Below, one piece after another: positions 24,485 to 32,414 of a DNA stretch of 64,000 nt. The notes below the pieces were generated by a model, which was given only the letters and a program-made list of their open reading frames with translations, did no database searches and was not told the origin of the DNA. Within the stretch, counting starts at the first letter, position 1; every line of letters begins with the position of its first letter. Origin of the DNA: Arthrobacter sp. ov407 (lineage in GTDB: Bacteria > Actinomycetota > Actinomycetes > Actinomycetales > Micrococcaceae); the NCBI RefSeq assembly GCF_900102895.1, contig NZ_FNGD01000012.1, positions 88,404-152,403 of the forward strand, written 5' to 3'. The position numbers and the translations under genes were made by a program.

Positions 24485-24825
24485 CAGCTGGTCCTCAGGG
24501 CGGAGCGCACGGCGGTGAACTCGTTATTGACGGCGCGGGCAGCGAATTGGAACCGCAGCACGGTGTCAATGTTGGACAGGGTCTCGGTGTCCAGGTTGAC
24601 GTTATTGCCGTTCAGCTGGGTGGGCTCCAAGGATGACGCCGTGGTTGCCTGGATGTGGCCGTCCCCGGACTTCACCGACTCCGCGAGGGCATCCTCAAAG
24701 CTGACGCGCTTCGCGTGGTAATTCGGCGTGTTGACGTTCGCGATGTTGTTCGCGATGGTCCGCTGGCGCAATGCCAGCCCGTCCATGGCACTGGCCAAGG
24801 CGGCGGAAGTCACGGATTCGAGCAC
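24484..24825 (-). CDS. flgB: Flagellar proximal rod protein FlgB
   Basis: FlgB is a proximal rod subunit. The 113-residue protein has LASAMDGLALRQRTIANNIA then NVNTPNYHAKRVSFEDALAE, the standard axial N-terminus, and a C-terminal helix (FQFAARAVNNEFTAVRSALR). The start is a GTG at 24825 with AGGA upstream. It opens the 10-kb flgB-to-flgE operon. A strong sigma-28-like promoter lies 73 bases upstream. Confidence 0.95.
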   Translation of the reverse strand: MLESVTSAALASAMDGLALRQRTIANNIANVNTPNYHAKRVSFEDALAESVKSGDGHIQATTASSLEPTQLNGNNVNLDTETLSNIDTVLRFQFAARAVNNEFTAVRSALRTS

Positions 24826-24897
24826 AGAGTCCTGCCTGGGAAGGTGGGGGTGGCCGATCCGTGGCCGGTAAACGAGCGATCCGTGCTCTTACAGTGG

Positions 24898-24924
24898 TTA
24901 TCGGCACTGGTCAGCGCCGCGTTA
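24898..24924 (-). promoter_or_regulatory. Sigma-28-like promoter of the flgB operon
   Basis: The minus strand reads TAAC, 15 bases, GCCGATAA. The -10 octamer equals the classic FliA consensus. The start would fall near 24890, giving a leader of about 65 bases for flgB. This is the best match of the five found in the window. Confidence 0.72.
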
Positions 24925-24969
24925 GGAGAAAATGCAACAGTTCTTTCGAAGATTTGAGCTGAGGAGATT

Positions 24970-25413
24970 TCAGCCGTTGACGTCGAGATAGATGGCGGCG
25001 GAAGACTCCCCCACGCCAGGTACCGAGGACACCGCCTGGAGCTGGCGGGCAACGTCCAAACGGACTTCATCGAGGCGGAGGGCAACGCGTTCCTGGGCGG
25101 CGGCCAGGGCGGCGGCGCGACGCCGCGCAGCCGCCGGCAGCGGTCCCGGCCGGGTGGGCGGTGTCCAGCGTTCCACGGGCAGCGGCGCCACGCGGTTGGG
25201 GGATGCGGAGGACAGCGGGCCCAGCGGATCCTTCAAGGTACGTTCGGCGGCCTGCACCGCCATTTCGAACACATCAAGGATAGCCATCCAGGCCGCCAGG
25301 GCTGTGTCAGTGGCCGCGGACTCGGTCGGGGCTGCTTCGGTGTGGTTGGAACCGGCTCCCCCTAAGCCGACATCCGAGTCAGGCTGCTCAGCCAAAACCG
25401 AGACTCCCGCCAC
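24970..25413 (-). CDS. Hypothetical protein downstream of fliS
   Basis: This 147-residue protein is not recognised. It starts at a GTG overlapping the last 26 bases of fliS, so the two are likely co-translated. A helical segment (TALAAWMAILDVFEMAVQAA) lies near residues 37-56, and a long Ala/Arg helix (AARRRAAALAAAQERVALRL then DEVRLDVARQL) near 95-125. Between them is a Pro-rich linker. The place after fliD-fliS is where many bacteria encode the FliD chaperone FliT, and the size and helical character would allow that, but there is no clear sequence match. It ends about 45 bases before the flgB promoter. Confidence 0.6.
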   Translation of the reverse strand: MAGVSVLAEQPDSDVGLGGAGSNHTEAAPTESAATDTALAAWMAILDVFEMAVQAAERTLKDPLGPLSSASPNRVAPLPVERWTPPTRPGPLPAAARRRAAALAAAQERVALRLDEVRLDVARQLQAVSSVPGVGESSAAIYLDVNG

Positions 25414-25912
25414 CTGTTCCGGCCTGGGTGTTCCAGGCCCCGGCTGCCGAGAAGGCGGTGGGGGCTGCTGCGGTTCCGTGACCTGCGACGGCAGGCGCCG
25501 GGACCGCAGCCGCGGCCTCGTGCCAGGCTTGGCGCAAGGGTTCCAGCAGTTCGATGGCTTCGCGAGTCAAGGCCGGATCGCGCTGGATGTTGGCGTTGAC
25601 CAGGGCCGTAAAGGCGTAGTTGTAGAGGCCGATCAGCCCGTCGGCGCCATCCCAGGAATCAGTCTTCAGCGAGGAGATGAGCTCCGCGATGATGGCCTGG
25701 CCGTGCAGGAGGTTTTCCGAGGCGACCGGCCAGTTGCCGGCCTGCTGCGCGGTTTCGGCGCGGCCCAGATCCAGCAGGAGGCGGTCGTAGAGCATGGTGA
25801 GCAGGCGCGCCGGCGGGGCCGAGAGGACCGAGTCTTCGAGGTACTGGTTGCGCTGGGCTGCGCTTCCGAACCCGCCTGCACCGTAACCGTTGCTGTAGGC
25901 ATTGGCGGTCAT
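25388..25912 (-). CDS. fliS: Flagellin export chaperone FliS
   Basis: FliS binds the flagellin C-terminus and keeps it unfolded before export; in B. subtilis it also affects FliW-flagellin balance. The 174-residue protein has the family core QYLEDSVLSAPPARLLTMLY then DRLLLDLGRAE, LLHGQAIIAELISSL and DGLIGLYNYAFTALVNANIQ. The C-terminal 45 residues are an Ala/Gly/Pro extension not seen in most FliS proteins. The ATG overlaps the fliD stop as ATGA. Confidence 0.95.
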   Translation of the reverse strand: MTANAYSNGYGAGGFGSAAQRNQYLEDSVLSAPPARLLTMLYDRLLLDLGRAETAQQAGNWPVASENLLHGQAIIAELISSLKTDSWDGADGLIGLYNYAFTALVNANIQRDPALTREAIELLEPLRQAWHEAAAAVPAPAVAGHGTAAAPTAFSAAGAWNTQAGTGGGSLGFG

Positions 25913-27255
25913 GATGAACTACTTCCTGAGGAGAGGCCGGCCAGCTGGGAGGAGAGCCAGGTTTGCTGGGCCTTCATGTTACTGAGTGCCACCTCAAGTG
26001 CCGAGTACGTGCTCTTCAGCGTGGCCTGGCGGGACGCGAGGCGGGTGTCCCAGTCGCTGATCCGGTCGGCAAGGTCACGGACCTCGGACTGCTGGCCGGT
26101 GATGGTGGTGGTCAGCGTGCCGTTGTATTTGTCCGACGCCGCGGTGGCCGCGGTGGCGATGCGCCCGGCGACCTCCTGCACCTTGGCTGCAGTGCCGGCG
26201 GGATCCTTGGCGAGGGCGGCAGCGAACTTCGTGGCGTCGAATTCCATGGTGCCGGTCTTGGTGATGCTGATGCCAATTTCCGAGGGAGACGTTGGCGGTG
26301 TGCCGACGGGGAGGGACGCGGCGGACAGGATGTTCTGGTTCACAGACCGCACGGTGCTGTCACCGGCGAAGAGCCCGGCACTCGTGGTGGTGCCGCTGGT
26401 GTTCGTGGTGGTGCTCACCGCGGACTTGCTGGCCACGTAGGAGAAAATGCCGTTCACGCCGTCGACCAGAGCCGAGGCAAGCTTGGTGATCCCGGCGTCG
26501 TCGCGGGAGACCGTCAGGGTTACCGGAGCGGCCGTTACTTCTTTGGCGGTGAGGGTCACGCCAGGGAGGACGTCAGTGAAGGTATTCGTCGACGATTTCA
26601 CGGGCTGCGCGGCACTTCCCCCGGTCGGCCAGAGCGTGATCTGAGCGTCCTGCGCCGCCTTGACGTCGGTGAAAGTCGTTTCCGGCGTCGGCAAATTTGT
26701 TCCGGGGTCGGTGATCGTGAAGGCACCGGCTTCGCCGGATTTCGTGGCGGCGAACTGCAGGCGGAATTCCCCACCACCAACAGCCACCTTGCTGGCGACT
26801 ACGCCGGCGCCGGCCGCGTTAACGGACTTCACGACGTCGTCCAGCGAACTGGTCAGCGGTGTGACGGTGTAGGTCTGGCCGCCGCTGACGATGGTCATGG
26901 TCGTGTAGGGCCAGCCAACCACCTTGTTTGAAACCGTGACCTGGGTCTGCGCCAGCTGGTCTATCTGAAAGTCGATGGAACCTGCTTTGGCAGCCGCAGT
27001 GGTGGTCGCGACGACCTTGTCGCTGCTGGTTGTTGCGGCATACAGGTCCAAGGCGCCGGGCTTTGCTGCGGTAGTGGCCTGCGTCGCGAGGGCTGCGACT
27101 TTGCTGTTGAGGCCTTGAAGGGCCGAGACCATCGACTGGATACCGGAGGACTTGTTCTTCAGCAGCGTTTGCGGGATGGCCTCAACCTGCATCACGGAAC
27201 TGATGAGCGCGGTGGTATCAAGCCCGCTGGCTAGTCCGTCGAGTGAGATTCCCAT
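25909..27255 (-). CDS. fliD: Flagellar filament cap protein FliD
   Basis: FliD caps the filament and promotes flagellin polymerisation. The 448-residue protein begins with the typical MGISLDGLASGLDTTALISS and a leucine-rich coiled segment (GIQSMVSALQGLNSKVAALA). The centre is Thr/Val-rich beta structure, and the C-terminus is again helical (EVRDLADRISDWDTRLASRQ, ALSNMKAQQTWLSSQL). It is separated from fliC by 185 bases including a hairpin, and coupled to fliS. I see no sigma-28-like promoter directly upstream. Confidence 0.95.
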   Translation of the reverse strand: MGISLDGLASGLDTTALISSVMQVEAIPQTLLKNKSSGIQSMVSALQGLNSKVAALATQATTAAKPGALDLYAATTSSDKVVATTTAAAKAGSIDFQIDQLAQTQVTVSNKVVGWPYTTMTIVSGGQTYTVTPLTSSLDDVVKSVNAAGAGVVASKVAVGGGEFRLQFAATKSGEAGAFTITDPGTNLPTPETTFTDVKAAQDAQITLWPTGGSAAQPVKSSTNTFTDVLPGVTLTAKEVTAAPVTLTVSRDDAGITKLASALVDGVNGIFSYVASKSAVSTTTNTSGTTTSAGLFAGDSTVRSVNQNILSAASLPVGTPPTSPSEIGISITKTGTMEFDATKFAAALAKDPAGTAAKVQEVAGRIATAATAASDKYNGTLTTTITGQQSEVRDLADRISDWDTRLASRQATLKSTYSALEVALSNMKAQQTWLSSQLAGLSSGSSSS

Positions 27256-27320
27256 CGCTGCCTTTCATTGCTGCAAAAGATCATTAGTGCTTGGTGTTCG
27301 GAAATTCAGAGGTTGCACGT

Positions 27321-27357
27321 AAGGGCCAGACGATGAATTGCTCATCGTCCGGCCCTT
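27321..27357 (-). terminator. Hairpin between fliC and fliD
   Basis: Arms of 16 bases (AAGGGCCAGACGATGA and TCATCGTCCGGCCCTT, one mismatch) flank a five-base loop, 84 bases after the fliC stop. There is no long T run. It probably ends most fliC transcripts or protects their 3' end, allowing partial read-through into fliD. Confidence 0.7.
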
Positions 27358-27440
27358 CCGCAGCATGGTGATCGGGGGTGTCTCTTCGTCCGATCAGGGT
27401 GGCAGACTCATTTCTGGACTACCGGACTGCCGGAACCGGT

Positions 27441-28280
27441 TTAGCGCAGGAGAGAAAGAACACCCTGGCTGGACTGGTTTGCCTGGGCCAGCATGGCAGT
27501 GCCAGCCTGGGACAGGATGTTGGCCTTGGTGAACTTAACCATTTCCTGAGCCATGTCGACGTCGGCGATGCGGGACTGAGCGGCCTGCAGGTTTTCACCG
27601 GCAACGTTCAGGGTCTTGATCGTGTGCTCCAGACGGTTCTGGGCAGCACCCAGCTTTGAACGCTCCGTCGAAACCGTGGCGATGTTGGTGTCAATGGTGG
27701 CGATGGAAGCAGCAGCAGCTCCGGAAGTTGCAAATCCGGTAGCCACGAGTCCAGTGATAGCCGTGCCGATTGTCTTGACGTTGGCGCCCGTGAGGTCCAC
27801 CGAAATCTGGTCGTTCGTGGTGCTTGAGCCAGCGCCGACCTGGAAAGTGAGGTTAGCCGAACCATCGAGCAGGTTGATCGTGTTGAAGTTGGATGAATCT
27901 CCAATACGAGTCAGTTCCTTACCGAGAGCGTCAACTTCTGTGGCGATCGCGGTCCGTGCGTCATCATTGTTGGAGTCGTTGCCAGCCTGGACAGCCAGGT
28001 CACGAACACGCTGCAGGATGGAGTGAACTTCGGTCAGGCCGCCTTCAGCGGTCTGGATGACGCTGATGCCGTCCTGGGCGTTGCGGGCGGCCTGGGCCGA
28101 ACCGGTGACCTGGGACTTCAGGCCCTCGGAGATGGACAGACCTGCTGCGTCATCGCCTGCGCGGTTGATGCGCAGGCCGGTGGACAGCTTCTCCAGCGAC
28201 TTGGAGAGGTCAGTCTGCGTGGCGTTGAGGTTGCGGTACGAGTTGTTAGCCGCGAGGTTGTTGTTGATAACGAAGCCCAT
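27441..28280 (-). CDS. fliC: Flagellin
   Basis: This 279-residue protein is the filament subunit. The N-terminal D0/D1 region is standard (SLEKLSTGLRINRAGDDAAG, then QDGISVIQTAEGGLTEVHSI), as is the C-terminal one (AAQSRIADVDMAQEMVKFTK, NILSQAGTAMLAQANQSSQG). The variable middle is short, so the protein has little or no D2/D3 domain, as in B. subtilis Hag. Only one flagellin gene is present. The ATG at 28280 has GGAGG seven bases upstream. The leader contains GGA motifs in the places expected for CsrA, and a sigma-28-like promoter lies about 60 bases upstream. It diverges from the flgN operon. Confidence 0.97.
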   Translation of the reverse strand: MGFVINNNLAANNSYRNLNATQTDLSKSLEKLSTGLRINRAGDDAAGLSISEGLKSQVTGSAQAARNAQDGISVIQTAEGGLTEVHSILQRVRDLAVQAGNDSNNDDARTAIATEVDALGKELTRIGDSSNFNTINLLDGSANLTFQVGAGSSTTNDQISVDLTGANVKTIGTAITGLVATGFATSGAAAASIATIDTNIATVSTERSKLGAAQNRLEHTIKTLNVAGENLQAAQSRIADVDMAQEMVKFTKANILSQAGTAMLAQANQSSQGVLSLLR

Positions 28281-28334
28281 GGTATTTCCTCCGTGATTGG
28301 GACTGTAAGCGATGGCCCATCCGTGGGCCTTCAG
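28281..28334 (-). promoter_or_regulatory. fliC leader with two putative CsrA sites
   Basis: On the minus strand, a six-base-pair stem GGCCCA/TGGGCC (28314-28329) presents CGGA in its four-base loop, the preferred CsrA presentation. The second GGA lies in the Shine-Dalgarno CACGGAGGAA (28286-28295). Two GGA sites, one in a hairpin and one on the ribosome site, are how the B. subtilis hag leader is built. csrA and fliW are in the same locus. Confidence 0.68.
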
Positions 28335-28340
28335 GAGTAG

Positions 28341-28367
28341 CTATCGCCGCTTCGGAAGCACAGGTAA
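28341..28367 (-). promoter_or_regulatory. Sigma-28-like promoter of fliC
   Basis: The minus strand reads TTAC, 15 bases, GGCGATAG. The spacer equals that of the other four elements, but one base in each box deviates from TAAC and GCCGATAG. The predicted start near 28334 would put the CsrA hairpin at the very 5' end of the mRNA. Confidence 0.5.
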
Positions 28368-28436
28368 GGAGAAATCCAAAATTGTTTTCGGATTTCCTTC
28401 GCGCTAAATTCCGCGTGTTATCAGTCTTATTCCCGC

Positions 28437-28463
28437 TAACGGATCCCCCAGCCCCGCCGATAG
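28437..28463 (+). promoter_or_regulatory. Sigma-28-like promoter of the flgN-flgK-flgL-fliW operon
   Basis: The plus strand reads TAAC, 15 bases, GCCGATAG. It lies 104 bases before the flgN start, back to back with the fliC promoter. Confidence 0.65.
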
Positions 28464-28567
28464 TTTCTACGAACCCAGCTGCTGGCTGCATCGTCCGCAC
28501 GATGAATTGACGTCACGGCACCACCGCATCACCGCACCTGTCACCGAAGAGGGAGTCCTCCGGACCT

Positions 28568-29056
28568 ATGGCCATCCACGAACTTTCAGCCCTGCTGTGG
28601 CGGGAGCGTGAACTCCTGGACGTTCTGACTTTCAAGCTTGAGGAAGAACAGCTGTTGCTGACCTCGGGCAAGTCCCGCTGGCTGCCCCACGGGACCAAGG
28701 AAGTAGAGCAGGTGCTGGGCCACCTCTCCCAGGCGAGCCTGGCCCGCACCATCGAGGCCGCCGTCGTCGCCGAGGTCTGGGGACTCCCCACCGATGCCTC
28801 CCTGGCCGAACTGGCCGCCGCCGCCCCGGAAGGCGCCTGGGCCGAGGTCCTCACCGCGCACCTGACGGCACTGACCCGCCAAACGGCGCTGATCAAAGAA
28901 CTGCGCGACTCCAACGAGCAGTACTTGCGCACCGCGGTCCGCTCCACCCAGGAGTCGCTCGCCGACCTCAACCCCACGGCTGCTGCCGGCACCTACGACG
29001 CCCACGGCAAGACCGGGCAAGCCGCCGGCTCCCGCATCTTCGACAAGCAATTCTAA
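28568..29056 (+). CDS. flgN: Flagellar export chaperone FlgN
   Basis: FlgN escorts the hook-filament junction proteins FlgK and FlgL to the export gate. The 162-residue protein is helical, opening with ELSALLWRERELLDVLTFKL and ending in a flexible tail. It lies directly before flgK and flgL (10-base gap), the normal FlgN position, and behind a sigma-28-like promoter. A clear paralogue lies at 1709. FlgN is weakly conserved, so the neighbourhood is an important part of the evidence. A GGAGG-rich sequence (GGAGTCCTCCGG) precedes the ATG. Confidence 0.88.
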   Translation: MAIHELSALLWRERELLDVLTFKLEEEQLLLTSGKSRWLPHGTKEVEQVLGHLSQASLARTIEAAVVAEVWGLPTDASLAELAAAAPEGAWAEVLTAHLTALTRQTALIKELRDSNEQYLRTAVRSTQESLADLNPTAAAGTYDAHGKTGQAAGSRIFDKQF

Positions 29057-29066
29057 GGAAGCGAAC

Positions 29067-30491
29067 ATGAGCACCTTCGGCGCCCTGAACACCGCGTACC
29101 GTGGGCTGACCGCTGCCCAGCAGGGCATGAACGTGGCCGGCCAGAACATCGCCAACGCCGCCACCGAGGGGTACACCCGTCAGCGCGTCGAGCAGTCCTC
29201 GCTGGCCGCGCCTGCCCGCGGGCTCTTCAGCGGCGGCGCGTTGCAGCCCGGCCAGGGTGTTTCGGTGGACGCCATCGCACGGCTCGGCAACAGCTTCCTC
29301 GACGGCAGTGTCCGCTCGGCCGGAGCCCAGGCCGGCTACGCGAGTGTACGTTCTTCAGCTCTGCAGGGCATCGAGGGCATTCTGCAGGAACCTGGCGACA
29401 ACGGTATCTCGACCGCGTTGCAGGGTTTTTGGTCGGCGTGGCAGGGAGCCGCCAGGCAGCCGTCGGAGGACGGTCCGAAGGGGCTCCTCCTGAACGCCGC
29501 CAACTCCGTGACAGACAAGATCTCCTCCGCGTACCAGACCCTCGACGCGCAGTGGAGCAGGACCCGCGCCCAGGCGTCTGACAATGTCGACGCCGTCAAC
29601 GCGGCCGCGGCCCAGGTCGCTTCCTACAACACAACTATCCGTTCCACCCTCGCGGCGGGAGGGTCGGCCAATGAATTGATCGACGCCCGGGCCAAGCTCA
29701 CGGAGAAGATCGCCAGCCTCATCGGCGGCACTGTCCGCGATCAGCCCGACGGCACCGTCGACGTGCTGGTCGGCGGCAATGCCCTGGTTACGGGTGGCTC
29801 AGTCCGGACGCTGGCCCTTTCCGGATCATCGTCGGATCGGATGGGATCGTCTGTGCAGCTGGCATGGAAGAACCCAGCCGGAGTCGCAGCGCCTGATGGC
29901 GGCGAACTGGCGGGGGCTTTGTCCGTTCTGGCGCCTGCCTCCGGCGGCTCCGGCGGAGCGATCGCCGAGGCAGCGGAGTCCTACAACAAGCTCGCCAGCG
30001 CACTGGCCACGGCCGTCAACAAAGTCCACCAACGAGGCCAGCTCCCCAACGATGCGCTGGGCAACCCCGGCGCCCAGGGCAAGGACTTCTTCACCACCGG
30101 CGCCGGTCCTGCCGCGCTCAGCATCAAGGGCCCCGCCAACATCAATGGCATTGCAATCAAGGCATCAACGGGCGGCGCCCTGGACACCAGCATCGCGGAC
30201 GAGATCTCACAGCTCGGCACCGGGCCGGATTCCCCGGACAAGATCTGGTCAGGCATCGTCACTGGCATTGGCGTGCAGTCACGCGGTGCCCAGCAACATG
30301 AGTCACTCAGCGATGCCGCCCAGGCATCCGCGCTCACAGGCCGTGCCTCCCAGGCGTCAGTGAGCTTGGATGAGGAAAACGTCAACCTGCTCACCAACCA
30401 GCACGCCTACCAAGCCGCGGCCCGCGTGATGACCGCCGTCGACGAGGCCCTTGACGTCCTGATCAACCGCACCGGATTGGTAGGAAGGTAG
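29067..30491 (+). CDS. flgK: Hook-filament junction protein FlgK
   Basis: FlgK (HAP1) joins hook and filament. The 474-residue protein begins with the axial motif LNTAYRGLTAAQQGMNVAGQ then NIANAATEGYTRQRVEQS, and ends with VSLDEENVNLLTNQHAYQAA and ARVMTAVDEALDVLINR. The family segment GNSFLDGSVRSAGAQAGYAS is also present. AAGGAAG precedes the ATG. Nothing suggests damage; the protein is slightly shorter than the E. coli one. Confidence 0.96.
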   Translation: MSTFGALNTAYRGLTAAQQGMNVAGQNIANAATEGYTRQRVEQSSLAAPARGLFSGGALQPGQGVSVDAIARLGNSFLDGSVRSAGAQAGYASVRSSALQGIEGILQEPGDNGISTALQGFWSAWQGAARQPSEDGPKGLLLNAANSVTDKISSAYQTLDAQWSRTRAQASDNVDAVNAAAAQVASYNTTIRSTLAAGGSANELIDARAKLTEKIASLIGGTVRDQPDGTVDVLVGGNALVTGGSVRTLALSGSSSDRMGSSVQLAWKNPAGVAAPDGGELAGALSVLAPASGGSGGAIAEAAESYNKLASALATAVNKVHQRGQLPNDALGNPGAQGKDFFTTGAGPAALSIKGPANINGIAIKASTGGALDTSIADEISQLGTGPDSPDKIWSGIVTGIGVQSRGAQQHESLSDAAQASALTGRASQASVSLDEENVNLLTNQHAYQAAARVMTAVDEALDVLINRTGLVGR

Positions 30492-30495
30492 ACAC

Positions 30496-31380
30496 ATGCT
30501 GAACCGGGTAACAAACCTGACCATGAGCGCGAACGCCCAGCGTACGTTGCAGACCCAGCAGTCCAAACTGGCCGAGCTGCAGGAAAAAGCGACCACGCTC
30601 AACAAGATCTCCCGTCCCTCGGACGATCCCGCCGCCACCGCGCAGGCCCTGGAGACCCGCTCCCTCCTCGCCGCCAACGCCCAGTACGGCCGCAACATCG
30701 ACGACGGCAACACGTGGCTCACGGCCGCGGATTCCGCCCTCGAGCAGGCCACCAACGTGATGCACAAGATCAAGGACCTCACAGTGCTGGCCGGCAACGG
30801 CTCACTGCCCCAGTCTGGCAAGGACGCGATCGCCAACGAGCTGGACTCCCTGAACAAGGACCTGGTGTCGATCGCCAACAGCAAGCACCTGGGTCGTAAC
30901 ATCTTTGCCGGCAGCTCGGATGCCGCCAGCGCCTTCACGGGCGCCCCTCCCGCGCTCGACGGGCTGCCCAAGAGCCCCGTGGAGCGCCGCATCAGCGCCA
31001 CCGAAACCGTCCGCGTCGACGCCGACGGCAAGACGATTTTCGGCAGCGGGAACGGCTCGGTCTTCGACACCGTGAAGAAAATGGCCGATGACTTGCGCGC
31101 AGGGGCGGATGTTGCGCCCTGGATCGGTCAGGTAGACACGGCTTTTAAGAACATCGTCAACGGCCGTTCCGAAATTGGAACGCGGCAGGCACAGCTGGAG
31201 CGCGCCGGCAACGTCAACACAGAACTGGAGGCCTCCTTGGACGCCCAGAAAACCGGCATCGAGAAGGCAGATCTTGGCAGCGTCATCATGGACCTGAAAC
31301 TTCAGGAAACGAACTACCAGGTGGCCCTCGCCGCGACGGCCAGGGTGCTTCAGCCCACCCTGATGGACTTCCTGCGGTGA
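30496..31380 (+). CDS. flgL: Hook-filament junction protein FlgL
   Basis: FlgL (HAP3) is the second junction protein. The 294-residue sequence has the flagellin-like N-terminus MLNRVTNLTMSANAQRTLQT with KISRPSDDPAATAQALETRS, and the C-terminal pair ERAGNVNTELEASLDAQKTG and DLGSVIMDLKLQETNYQVAL. It starts five bases after flgK with GGAAGG upstream, and its stop overlaps the fliW start. Length fits the family. Confidence 0.95.
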   Translation: MLNRVTNLTMSANAQRTLQTQQSKLAELQEKATTLNKISRPSDDPAATAQALETRSLLAANAQYGRNIDDGNTWLTAADSALEQATNVMHKIKDLTVLAGNGSLPQSGKDAIANELDSLNKDLVSIANSKHLGRNIFAGSSDAASAFTGAPPALDGLPKSPVERRISATETVRVDADGKTIFGSGNGSVFDTVKKMADDLRAGADVAPWIGQVDTAFKNIVNGRSEIGTRQAQLERAGNVNTELEASLDAQKTGIEKADLGSVIMDLKLQETNYQVALAATARVLQPTLMDFLR

Positions 31381-31781
31381 GCACCCCGGTCGTGGACACT
31401 CCCGTCGCCAGCCTGCCCGTCACTTTCACCGCCCCCATGCCGGGCTTCGAGGACCTGCACGATTTCGTGCTGCGGAGCGTCGAGGGCGCGGCTGGACTGT
31501 ACGCCCTGGAGGCCGGGTCCAGCCCGGTGCGGCTGTTCCTGGCCGACGCCGCCGTTTTTGCGCCGAGCTACGCTCCGCCGATCCCGGCAGCATCACTGGA
31601 AGCCCTGGAACTCGACGCGCGGGAGGCACCCCAGGTGCTGATCGTGGTCAACCACTCCCCCGGCTCTACGACGGTCAACCTCATGGCGCCGATAGTTCTC
31701 AACCGCGGCACGGGGCGCTGCACCCAGCTGGTGCTGGACGGCCGGGACTTCCCGCTCCGGGCCGAGCTCAACTCGCTCTAG
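31377..31781 (+). CDS. fliW: Flagellar assembly factor FliW
   Basis: FliW binds CsrA and blocks it; free flagellin displaces CsrA by binding FliW, so flagellin synthesis matches export. The 134-residue protein has the family pattern PMPGFEDLHDFVL near residues 20-33, the central LFLADAAVFAPSYAPPIP, and PQVLIVVNHSPGSTTVNLMA then PIVLNRGTGRCTQLVLDG. It is translated from a GTG overlapping the flgL stop as GTGA. The pairing with csrA at 2239 and the fliC leader supports an intact switch. Confidence 0.92.
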   Translation: MSTPVVDTPVASLPVTFTAPMPGFEDLHDFVLRSVEGAAGLYALEAGSSPVRLFLADAAVFAPSYAPPIPAASLEALELDAREAPQVLIVVNHSPGSTTVNLMAPIVLNRGTGRCTQLVLDGRDFPLRAELNSL

Positions 31782-31844
31782 GCAACCCGCCTGCCCTAGC
31801 CAACCGGCAAGGCGAGGCGCGCGGCCCGGCTCGGCTCCGCCCCC

Positions 31845-32414
31845 TCACCAGAAGTGCGCCACGTCCACCACGAACCGCGACCCGGTGCCCGGCCCGGACA
31901 GGGTCTGGACCCGGAACGGCAGCCGCGCGCGGACTCCCAAGCCGAGGCTGCTGTAGCCCTCGAAGCTGCCCGCCCACGCCACCTGCCGGAACGTCTGGTA
32001 ACCGGTCACGTCCGCCAGTTCGCTCTTGTTCGCCGGGTTGTAGGTGGGATTGCCGGCTTCGTCATATGCAGGCGCATTGATGGTGAGCTGAATGAAGGCC
32101 TGGCCCCGCAGCGGGATCGGCAAGCCGGACCCGTCCTGCACCACCTCGGGAACGTAGCGGATGGTGTAGCCGGCCACGGGGCCGTTGAGGTCGATGACCA
32201 GCCGGTCAAAACAGTAATGCTGACCGGTCCGGATGTTCACCACCTTGGCCTGGCTCATGGCCGGATCCGCTTTGCTCAGCGAACCCCAGACCTGTCCGCA
32301 GTACGGGTCCGCGGCGGCCGGCGCCGGCGCAAGGAGCCCGAGACCGGCGGCCATCAGCACTGCCGCGAGCAGAGCGTGGATCTTCTTCAACTGGGTCTTC
32401 TTCAACCCCGTCAC
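31845..32414 (-). CDS. Secreted AMIN-like domain protein
   Basis: The 189-residue protein has a signal peptide: KKTQLKKIHALL, then a hydrophobic core and PAPAAADPYCG with a likely cut after AAA. The mature part matches the actinobacterial AMIN-like family, with CFDRLVIDLNGPVAGYTIRY near residue 67, VPLRGQAFIQLTINAPAY-type sequence (IPLRGQAFIQLTINAPAYD), and RLPFRVQTLSGPGTGSRFVV at the end. AMIN-type domains may bind cell-wall material, but this subfamily has no proven function. Two Cys near the mature start and at residue 68 could pair. The start is GTG. It converges with fliW and is not part of the flagellar operon. Confidence 0.78.
   Translation of the reverse strand: MTGLKKTQLKKIHALLAAVLMAAGLGLLAPAPAAADPYCGQVWGSLSKADPAMSQAKVVNIRTGQHYCFDRLVIDLNGPVAGYTIRYVPEVVQDGSGLPIPLRGQAFIQLTINAPAYDEAGNPTYNPANKSELADVTGYQTFRQVAWAGSFEGYSSLGLGVRARLPFRVQTLSGPGTGSRFVVDVAHFW

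Noticed and set aside
27256..27320. A possible sigma-28 promoter for fliD
   Set aside because: A TGTTCGGA octamer is present, but no T(A/T)AC box lies 15 bases away and the octamer has several mismatches.
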